Assembly (NCBI GenBank): GCA_025559845.1
Contig: CP048472.1
Location: 113,577-177,576 of the forward strand
Direction of reading: 5' to 3'
Source of the DNA: Agrobacterium tumefaciens
Lineage (GTDB): Bacteria > Pseudomonadota > Alphaproteobacteria > Rhizobiales > Rhizobiaceae
Length of the DNA stretch: 64,000 nucleotides
Below are positions 57,883 through 64,000 of this stretch, piece by piece. Every line of letters begins with the position of its first letter. The first letter of the stretch is position 1. Under the pieces are notes generated by a model, which made no database searches, had not been told where the DNA came from, and saw only the letters and a list, made by a program, of their open reading frames with translations. The position numbers and the translations under genes were made by a program.

Positions 57883-58094
57883 CGCGGCTTCATTTCCTGC
57901 CCGCCACGCACGTCGCGATCCGGGTCGCCCTCGAAGAAGCGCTCCCGGTGCTCGCGCTGCGCTGCGCCAGAACGCGACGTCCCGGCCGGTGTTTCAGTCG
58001 CAGCATCCGGTTGGACCACCACCCAGACGATCATGCCGGCTCCGAAGGCGACGACACCGGCTACTGCGAGGGCGATGATGATACGCGGGCTCAC
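57876..58094 (-). CDS. trbK: TrbK, small entry-exclusion-type protein
   Basis: 72 residues. One membrane helix at ~4-27 (IIIALAVAGVVAFGAGMIVW) and a charged periplasmic tail. The last residues (FFEGDP..DVRGGQEMKPRW) closely resemble the tail of TrbJ just upstream. In RP4 TrbK is the entry-exclusion lipoprotein; this one has no lipobox Cys. Overlaps TrbJ by four bases. Confidence 0.88.
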   Translation of the reverse strand: MSPRIIIALAVAGVVAFGAGMIVWVVVQPDAATETPAGTSRSGAAQREHRERFFEGDPDRDVRGGQEMKPRW

Positions 58095-58900
58095 CAGCGG
58101 GGCTCCATAGTCTGCCCGCCGCGGATGTCATTGGTTGGCGCGTTGAAGAATTTCTCGCGCCGGGCCTGGGCAAGATCCTTCTGTGCCTGTTCCGACTGGA
58201 ACCAAGTTCCCATCATCGTGGTCTGCTGTGACACCAGCCCGCGCAGCTTCTGCATCTGCGCCACCTGCTGGGTGGCGATCTGGTGGCCCACCTGCAGGGC
58301 CTTCATCTGGCCGTCGGCGCTCTCCGACATCGAGCGCAGCGAGGACATGGTGGATTCTTCGCTGGAAAACTGCTCGGCCGTGAGGTTAGCCGCCTTCAGT
58401 GTGCCCGCGATGGTGTCGCGATTGGTGTCGGACCAGTTCTGGTAGGTCGACGAGAAGCTTTGACCGTCCGGAAGGTTACTCTTCATGTCCGCAAAGCTCT
58501 GAAACCGCTGCTTCAGGACGTCGTCGATGTTGCCCATCGAAAATGCCACGCCCTGTCCCTGCGCGACGATGTTCTGGAGCTTGTTGAGGTCGTTCTCGAC
58601 CTGGCCCCAGATATGGTTTGGCAGCTGCGCGGTGTTCTGCAGCAGGTTCTTGTAGATGTTGATCTGGTTCTGGATCTGCTCGGCAAGCTGGCTGATCTGG
58701 GTGATCTGATTGTTCACCTGCTCGGCGGACTTGCCGACGAGACTAATGAGCTCCGCATTGTTGGCGAGCTGCGTCCATTCGGTGGCTTGCCCGGTCACAC
58801 CGCCGGCATATGCGGCAAGCGGGAAAGCGACCGGGATCATGATGGCCGCGATCATGACGGCGCGCGCCGCTTCAAGCGGCCGGGAAAAGTGTTTCGGCAT
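58091..58900 (-). CDS. trbJ: TrbJ, mating-pair formation (VirB5-like)
   Basis: 269 residues. Signal peptide ARAVMIAAIMIPVAFPLAAYA. Long coiled-coil middle with QVNNQITQISQLAEQIQNQI, typical of TrbJ/VirB5 pilus-tip or adhesin-like subunits. Ends in FFNAPTNDIRGGQTMEPRW. Overlaps the trbE 3' end by 29 bases. Confidence 0.93.
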   Translation of the reverse strand: MPKHFSRPLEAARAVMIAAIMIPVAFPLAAYAGGVTGQATEWTQLANNAELISLVGKSAEQVNNQITQISQLAEQIQNQINIYKNLLQNTAQLPNHIWGQVENDLNKLQNIVAQGQGVAFSMGNIDDVLKQRFQSFADMKSNLPDGQSFSSTYQNWSDTNRDTIAGTLKAANLTAEQFSSEESTMSSLRSMSESADGQMKALQVGHQIATQQVAQMQKLRGLVSQQTTMMGTWFQSEQAQKDLAQARREKFFNAPTNDIRGGQTMEPRW

Positions 58901-61340
58901 GGGCGATCCCCCTTTGCTGGAGCCAGTGCTTGGGCCAGTCGACCCCGTGTTCGAAGTGAAGGGCGCGGATACGCTTCAAATCCTCCTTGCCGGACGCACC
59001 GACGAAGGAGAGCGCCACGGGACCGAGCGACATGTCGAACAGCCGGCGGCCTTCGGGTGAGGCGACGTAGTATTCGCGCTTCGGCAGGGCAGTCGCGACG
59101 ATCTCGATCTGCCGCTCGTTGAAGCCGATACGCTCGTAGAACTCGCGCATCCCGGGCTCGCGGGCCGCGCCGTTGGGCAGGCATATCTTGGTCGGGCAGG
59201 ACTCCTTGAGCACGTCGATGATCCCGGAACGCTCGGCGTCGGAGATCGACTGGGTCGCGAGCACCACGGCGCAGTTGGCCTTGCGCAGCACCTTTAGCCA
59301 TTCCCTGATTTTGTCGCGGAACGTCGGATGACCAAGCATCAGCCAGGCCTCGTCGAGAATGATGAGGCTGGGCGCGCCCGTCAGCCGCTTCTCGACCCGC
59401 CGAAACATATAGAGCAGGACCGGAACGAGATTGCGCTCACCCATATTCATCAGCTCCTCGACCTCGAAGCACTGGAAAGCGCCGAGCGCCAGTCCGTCCT
59501 GTTCGGCATCAAGCAACTGGCCCATCGGTCCATCGACCGTGTAGTGGTGCAGCGCATCCTTGATCTCGCGCATCTGCACACCGGAGACGAAGTCCGAGAG
59601 CGAGCGGCCGCGCGATTCCGCCATCAGGCCCAACTGCCTGGAAATGGCGTTGCGATAGTCGGGTGTGACAGTGACGCCCTGCAGAGCAACGAGCGTCTCG
59701 ATCCACTCGGCCGCCCAGGCGCGATCGCTATCGGAGGCGAGTTCGGCGAGCGGGCAGAAGGCGAGCTGTGGCGAGGCCCCCTCCCCTCCTTCGGCTGTGT
59801 CCCCGCCGATTTCGTAGTGATCGCCGCCTATGGCGCGCGTCAGCGGCAGCATCGACCGCCCCTTGTCGAAGGCAAAGATCTGCGCATCCGCATAGCGTCG
59901 GAACTGTGCGGCGATCAGCGACAGCAAAGTCGATTTGCCCGAACCGGTCGGGCCGAAGACCAGCGTGTGTCCGACGTCATCCACATGGAGGTTGAGCCGG
60001 AAGGGCGTCGAGCCGCTGGCGACCTGCATGAGCGGCGGCGATCCCGGCGGGTAGAATGGGCATGGCGCGACGGGGCTTCCCGACCAGACCGAGTTCAGCG
60101 GAATGAGGTCCGCGAGATTGCGCGTGTTGACGAGCGGCTCGCGGATATTGGCATAGGAAACTCCCGGCAGACTGCCCAGATACGCATCGGTCGCGTTAAG
60201 CGTCTCGATCCGGGCGCCGAACCCTTCGGCCTGGATGAGGCGACGGATCGCCTCGCACTTTTCCTGAAGGCGCGGTTGCTGTTCATCAAACAGAACGATA
60301 ACCGGGGTGTAATAGCCATAGGCGACGAGTTGTGACGACGCCTCGGCGATCGCATCCTCGGTCTCGGCCACCATCATCATGGCGTCCTGATCTACCGAAC
60401 GGCTCTGTGTCTGGAAAAGCTGATCGAAGAACGGACGCACCTTCTGCTGCCATTTCTTGCGGGTGCGCTCCAGCCTCGAGCGTGCCTCCTGCTCATCGAG
60501 AAAGACGAAGCGCGACGACCATCGATAGGTGAGCGGCATCAGGTCCAGGCTGTTCAGTATCCCCGGCCAGCTCTCCGCGGCTAAGCCGTCAATGGCGACG
60601 ACCCCGAGAAAGCGATTCTCGAGGGTCGGGGTCAGACCGTGCTGCAGCTCGGCCGTGACCAGCCAGTCAAGATACATCGGGATATCCGGGAGCCGGACTG
60701 GATGGTTCTCACCGGTGATGCAGAAGCGGATGAACTGGAACAGCTCGTCGTAGCGGGCCATCCGGAAACCCCCGCGCTCTTCGGTTTCGCTCGTCACCAT
60801 GCGGCGGATGGAGACGACATTAGCAAGGTACTGCTCAACCTCGCGGATCGAGGTCCGGAAAGACTCGAGCGCCGAGTCGGCATAGGTGGCCGAGCGGCTG
60901 GCAGTGTCGGAATAGACGTAGCGCGCCAGGCCGGAGCGCCGAGGCTCGGGCGGCCGCCAGGTTAGGATCAGCGCGTGCCGGCTCTCGAAATGTCCGCTCT
61001 CCCTCTCAAAGTGAGACCTGCGCTCGGCGTCAATCGCACGCGTCACCGGATCGGGGAAATGGCAGGCGTCCTCTGCCGGATAGTCGATCGTCGGGACGCG
61101 CAACGCTTCGACCTGTATCATCCAGCCCGAGCCCAGCCGGGAGAGGATCATATTGATCTGCCGGCTGACCTCATTGCGCTCGGCGTCGGTCGAACTTTCG
61201 CTGTCCGGCCCGGCAAAATACCAGCCAGCCATCAGCGAGCCTTCCTTCAGCAGGATCACGCCGTTGTCGACCAGTCCAGCATAGGGAACCAGGTCGGCGA
61301 AGGACGGGCCGGAGTGTCGGAACTGTTTCAGTGCCACCAT
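58872..61340 (-). CDS. trbE: TrbE, mating-pair formation ATPase (VirB4-like)
   Basis: 822 residues from ATG 61340 (MVALKQFRHSGPSFADLVPY); the upstream extension overlaps trbD and is not used. Walker A GPTGSGKSTLLS at ~460, Walker B SLIILDEAWLMLG at ~660, then VLATQSISDAERS. Cytoplasmic ATPase that energises pilus assembly and DNA transfer. Confidence 0.95.
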   Translation of the reverse strand: MVALKQFRHSGPSFADLVPYAGLVDNGVILLKEGSLMAGWYFAGPDSESSTDAERNEVSRQINMILSRLGSGWMIQVEALRVPTIDYPAEDACHFPDPVTRAIDAERRSHFERESGHFESRHALILTWRPPEPRRSGLARYVYSDTASRSATYADSALESFRTSIREVEQYLANVVSIRRMVTSETEERGGFRMARYDELFQFIRFCITGENHPVRLPDIPMYLDWLVTAELQHGLTPTLENRFLGVVAIDGLAAESWPGILNSLDLMPLTYRWSSRFVFLDEQEARSRLERTRKKWQQKVRPFFDQLFQTQSRSVDQDAMMMVAETEDAIAEASSQLVAYGYYTPVIVLFDEQQPRLQEKCEAIRRLIQAEGFGARIETLNATDAYLGSLPGVSYANIREPLVNTRNLADLIPLNSVWSGSPVAPCPFYPPGSPPLMQVASGSTPFRLNLHVDDVGHTLVFGPTGSGKSTLLSLIAAQFRRYADAQIFAFDKGRSMLPLTRAIGGDHYEIGGDTAEGGEGASPQLAFCPLAELASDSDRAWAAEWIETLVALQGVTVTPDYRNAISRQLGLMAESRGRSLSDFVSGVQMREIKDALHHYTVDGPMGQLLDAEQDGLALGAFQCFEVEELMNMGERNLVPVLLYMFRRVEKRLTGAPSLIILDEAWLMLGHPTFRDKIREWLKVLRKANCAVVLATQSISDAERSGIIDVLKESCPTKICLPNGAAREPGMREFYERIGFNERQIEIVATALPKREYYVASPEGRRLFDMSLGPVALSFVGASGKEDLKRIRALHFEHGVDWPKHWLQQRGIAHAETLFPAA

Positions 61341-61350
61341 GCCCGCGACC

Positions 61351-61650
61351 TCAGAACTTGCGCCAGGGCGTCGAGGTCGGCCGATAGTGGGACCGATAGG
61401 AGACATGCCGCAGATAAACGCGGCGCATCAGCGGGTCGGATTTCGCCATCATGCGAAGGGCCGCGACCGCAACGAGCCAGATCGCGACGCCGAACAATGC
61501 GGCGTACCACGTCAGCACGACGAAGATCAGGATCACGGCGGCAAGCCCGGTGAGCAATACCAGCTCGCGGTCGGCGCCCATCAGCAGGTTCGGGCGCGAC
61601 AGCGCCCGGTGGACCCGAGAACGGGCAAGGTTGGAACCCGGCTCAGCCAT
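61351..61650 (-). CDS. trbD: TrbD, mating-pair formation (VirB3-like)
   Basis: 99 residues. Begins with an Arg-rich segment ([20 protein letters not shown]) and two adjacent membrane helices ([37 protein letters not shown]). The end YRPTSTPWR is family-typical. Overlaps trbC by eight bases. Confidence 0.93.
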   Translation of the reverse strand: MAEPGSNLARSRVHRALSRPNLLMGADRELVLLTGLAAVILIFVVLTWYAALFGVAIWLVAVAALRMMAKSDPLMRRVYLRHVSYRSHYRPTSTPWRKF

Positions 61651-62044
61651 GGGCCCCCTCCCCTTGCGCGCGAAGCATTACCGGTTCGATGATCCCAGGC
61701 CCGGTTCGAGCCTCCATCTCGCCAATCGAAGCGCCAGTTGCGCCGAACAGGGCGACGATCTGTGTCGCACCGAGCAGAACGCCGCCAACGAGGGCGACGT
61801 AGCAAAGCCGCCTTGCGAAATCATTCAACTCGCCCCCGAAGATCAGCATGCCGCCGGCGATCGCGACTGCGGCGAGTGCGATGAAGCCGGCAACCGGCCC
61901 GGTGATCGATTGCTGGATTTGCTGAAGCGGGGATTCCCACGGCAGACTGCCGCCTGAAGAGGCGAAGGCCGGATCCGCCAAACCGATGAAAGAGACGGCG
62001 GCGAATGCCGCAAGCGCGATGGCAATCCTGATCTTATGCGACAT
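61643..62044 (-). CDS. trbC: TrbC, conjugative pilin (VirB2-like)
   Basis: 133 residues from ATG 62044 ([20 protein letters not shown]), overlapping the trbB end by 11 bases; longer starts run into trbB and are rejected. Signal peptide cut after ADPAFA. The mature part has two membrane helices ([40 protein letters not shown]). Major pilus subunit. Confidence 0.93.
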   Translation of the reverse strand: MSHKIRIAIALAAFAAVSFIGLADPAFASSGGSLPWESPLQQIQQSITGPVAGFIALAAVAIAGGMLIFGGELNDFARRLCYVALVGGVLLGATQIVALFGATGASIGEMEARTGPGIIEPVMLRAQGEGAHG

Positions 62045-63005
62045 GACTATCCTCATCGATCTGCGCGTAGTGCTCGGTTCGGTAGCGGGCGTTTGCGAAA
62101 CCCTCGACATGGATGACCTCACGGACCCGCCTCCCCTTCCCCGTTCGTTCTATCGAGACGATCAGGTCCACCGCCTCGCCGATCACTTCCTGCATGGGCT
62201 GCTGGCTCACCTCCGCGGTCAATTGTTCGAGCCGGCGAAGCGCCGACATCGCCGTGTTCGAGTGGATGGTGGTGACGCCGCCCGGATGCCCGGTGTTCCA
62301 GGCCTTGAGTAGCGTGAGGGCCGCCCCGTCGCGCACCTCACCAACGATGATCCGGTCGGGCCGCAGACGCATGGTGCTCTTGAGAAGCCGGGCCATATCG
62401 ATCGTGTCGCTCGTGTGGAGCGCGACCGCGTTCTCGGCGGCGCATTGGATCTCCGCCGTGTCTTCGAGAATGACGATCCGATCGTCCGGCGCATTCGCTA
62501 CGATTTCGGCAATGACCGCGTTGGCAAGCGTCGTCTTGCCCGAACCGGTGCCGCCAGAAATCACAATGTTCATGCGAGAAGCGATCGCGCTGCGCAGAAC
62601 CGATACCTGCGCCGCCGTCATGATCTTATGCTTCACATAGTCGTCGAGCGGGATCAGGCGCGAGGCCCGCCGCCGGATAGTGAAACTCGGTCCGGAAACC
62701 ACTGGCGGCAGCAGGCCCTCGAAACGATGGCCGCCGATCGGCAATTCGCCGGAGATGATCGGTTGCTCGTCGTCGGCTTCTGATTGCAGTGCGTGCGCGA
62801 CGCTGCCAATGATCACTTCTGCCGCGGCCGGGCTGAGCAAACCTGCAGGGGCCACGCCATGGCCCAGGCGCTCGATGAAGAGCTTGCCATCGGGGTTGAG
62901 CATGATCTCGACGACCGTTGCGTCATCGAGCGCGACGCAGAGCTGGTCGCCGAGTGCGTCCTGGAGTTTGCGGACGAGACGGGAGTGAGAGCGCAGCTGG
63001 GTCAC
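62034..63005 (-). CDS. trbB: TrbB, mating-pair formation ATPase (VirB11-like)
   Basis: 323 residues from GTG 63005, whose codon overlaps the traI TGA (GTGA, four-base overlap); an ATG at 63065 is rejected because it lies deep in traI. Walker [16 protein letters not shown] at ~151, Walker B-like [16 protein letters not shown]. Hexameric ATPase. First trb gene; traI and trb form one TraR-controlled operon in Ti plasmids. Confidence 0.95.
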   Translation of the reverse strand: MTQLRSHSRLVRKLQDALGDQLCVALDDATVVEIMLNPDGKLFIERLGHGVAPAGLLSPAAAEVIIGSVAHALQSEADDEQPIISGELPIGGHRFEGLLPPVVSGPSFTIRRRASRLIPLDDYVKHKIMTAAQVSVLRSAIASRMNIVISGGTGSGKTTLANAVIAEIVANAPDDRIVILEDTAEIQCAAENAVALHTSDTIDMARLLKSTMRLRPDRIIVGEVRDGAALTLLKAWNTGHPGGVTTIHSNTAMSALRRLEQLTAEVSQQPMQEVIGEAVDLIVSIERTGKGRRVREVIHVEGFANARYRTEHYAQIDEDSHVA

Positions 63006-63637
63006 GCGGCACTCCTGATCGCTGCCACGTCGATCCGGGGGATAGAATAGTAGCCCGGAGGGCAAACCTGCTCGAAGCTGGCACGATCGGCTGGCAGTCT
63101 TCCGGCAATGGCAATGGTGTTGCCGATCGCGGTGGGTTCACCAAGCCGGCGCATCGGCCATCCAGCACGCTTCAGGATGCGCTCGAAACGAAGATCGGTC
63201 GCCGTGACGATCTCCGTGTAGCCGCTGGCCATCGACCATTCAATGATACCGGCGAATAAGGTAAGAGTCGCCAGGTGCAGCTGGCTCGCATCTCTCCGTG
63301 AGACGAGGGAGGTGTCGACGCAGAAGCGAGAGCTCTCTACCATTCCGGAATGCGCTGCGAGCGAGCCCATTTCGAGGAGTTGCGAAAAAGTCTGCTCCAG
63401 CATCGTAGGCCCGCAAGCCGGAAGAAGTCTGACGCATCCGGCGACCCGCCCACTGTCAGTAATCGCCAGAAGGTAGCTCGGCTTGAAATTATCGTATTGG
63501 TCGCGCTCTTCCCCAGCGATGATGGAGACGTCCCATTCGAGACGGCCACCGAACACCGTCGCGCGAAGGCGGTGCATCTGTTTGAGGAAGCTTCGATACC
63601 GTTCGTATTGGTCCGGCGAAACTGTGAGTATCCGCAT
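63002..63637 (-). CDS. traI: TraI, acyl-homoserine-lactone synthase
   Basis: 211 residues. LuxI-family pattern complete: Arg24 and Phe29 (RLRATVFGGRLEW), Trp35, Asp46/Asp49 (DQYDNF), Arg70 (GCVRLLP), Glu101 and Arg103 (MVESSRFCVD). It makes 3-oxo-octanoyl-homoserine lactone from SAM and acyl-carrier protein; the signal activates TraR. Two tra boxes lie upstream. With traR broken in this window, the signal may act only if another traR exists on the plasmid. Confidence 0.96.
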   Translation of the reverse strand: MRILTVSPDQYERYRSFLKQMHRLRATVFGGRLEWDVSIIAGEERDQYDNFKPSYLLAITDSGRVAGCVRLLPACGPTMLEQTFSQLLEMGSLAAHSGMVESSRFCVDTSLVSRRDASQLHLATLTLFAGIIEWSMASGYTEIVTATDLRFERILKRAGWPMRRLGEPTAIGNTIAIAGRLPADRASFEQVCPPGYYSIPRIDVAAIRSAA

Positions 63638-63695
63638 CGTAATCTCCGCATGAACAGGTCATGCGAACAGAAATCATCTCACGGTGCGTTTGCCT

Positions 63696-63713
63696 ACGTG
63701 CAGATTTGCACCT
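63696..63713. promoter_or_regulatory. tra box (TraR site), traI-proximal
   Basis: ACGTGCAGATTTGCACCT, 16 of 18 positions fit the dyad consensus (TGCAGATCTGCA core with one change). ~60 bases before the traI start, the right distance for a TraR activation site. Confidence 0.87.
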
Positions 63714-63786
63714 CAGGTGATTCTACCGAGTCGGTGTTCCAAGGCGCGAAATGCGAGCGGGTGAGGCCGGCCAGACGCCGACAAGG

Positions 63787-63804
63787 TTGTGCAGATCTGC
63801 ACTT
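63787..63804. promoter_or_regulatory. tra box (TraR site), distal
   Basis: TTGTGCAGATCTGCACTT, with a perfect 14-base dyad GTGCAGATCTGCAC. Centre-to-centre spacing to the other box is 91 bases. Likely serves the divergent rep promoter beyond the window edge. Confidence 0.9.
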
Positions 63805-64000
63805 GGTGCCACGTCGCACAGATGAAGGGAATCGGTCTAACTCACAGATAGCATTTGAAGAATCGGGATTTAGTGTGATTTCGATTGAAACGCGCGTAAC
63901 CGTTCATTAACCAAAAACGTCTTGCAACCTCACCCGCATTAGGTAATCGTCACGGATAAATGGCAATACGCGCCAATTAACCGTGACAAGAGATAACACC

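Larger units (their letters stand above)
63638..64000 (-). promoter_or_regulatory. traI promoter and traI-repA type divergent region
   Basis: 363 bases to the window edge. Contains both tra boxes. In Ti plasmids this is the divergent control region between traI-trb and repABC, where TraR also raises plasmid copy number. No gene begins before the edge. Confidence 0.65.

Noticed and set aside
56929..58110. 393-codon plus-strand frame in the trb region
   Set aside because: Antisense to trbL/trbK; long antisense frames are expected in GC-rich genes and the product is a His/Asp/Arg-rich artefact.
59328..60335. 335-codon plus-strand frame
   Set aside because: Antisense to trbE, which is certain from its Walker motifs.

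Overview
The window is a segment of a tumour-inducing (Ti) plasmid from an Agrobacterium/Rhizobium-type alphaproteobacterium. It holds the end of the vir regulon, a complete border-to-border T-DNA, an opine-catabolism block, and the whole trb conjugation operon with the quorum-sensing gene traI. The left border and its flanks look like those of nopaline/agrocinopine plasmids of the C58/T37 kind. The opine synthase beside the right border is not nopaline synthase, and the catabolic genes outside the border are not the noc/nox set, so this is a different opine type on a related backbone.

Layout. 1-6285: 3' part of virD5, a decayed virE3-like fragment, then virE1-virE2-virE3. 6286-10471: a graveyard holding an IS66-type remnant, a broken traR, frameshifted epimerase and Nudix genes, an intact accG-like phosphatase and the tail of an accF-like phosphodiesterase. 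This is the relic of an agrocinopine-catabolism/arc-type operon and abuts the left border. 10472-29259: the T-DNA, visibly AT-rich with eukaryotic TATA boxes. It holds a multi-spanning membrane protein of unknown function, three RolB/RolC-family (plast) genes, acs, gene 5, iaaH, iaaM (one-base frameshift), ipt, another plast gene, a truncated antisense relic of gene 6b, and an opine synthase. 29350-40721: an opine-dehydrogenase-family enzyme, a dipeptide-type ABC importer (fused ATPase, two permeases, distant binding protein), and a four-gene FAD/iron-sulfur amine oxidase set with a LysR regulator. 41350-53240: hydantoinase/oxoprolinase A and B, an asparaginase-like enzyme, a LysR regulator, a spermidine/putrescine-type ABC importer and an MmgE/PrpD-family protein. 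53335-63637: trbI-H-G-F-L-K-J-E-D-C-B and traI, read right to left, with two tra boxes near the right edge.

How it fits together. VirE2/VirE3 are exported with the T-strand. In the plant, T-DNA genes make cytokinin (ipt), possibly auxin (iaaM/iaaH, if iaaM is not really broken), growth-modifying plast proteins, agrocinopine (acs) and an amino-acid opine. The block to the right of the border looks like the matching bacterial uptake and degradation pathway. The combination of amine oxidase, lactam-opening hydantoinase, an asparaginase with an altered catalytic site and an MmgE/PrpD protein would suit an N-substituted asparagine opine such as succinamopine and its lactam. That assignment is inference. 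TraI and tra boxes are intact, but the only traR seen here is dead, so activation of conjugation must rely on a traR outside the window or is lost.
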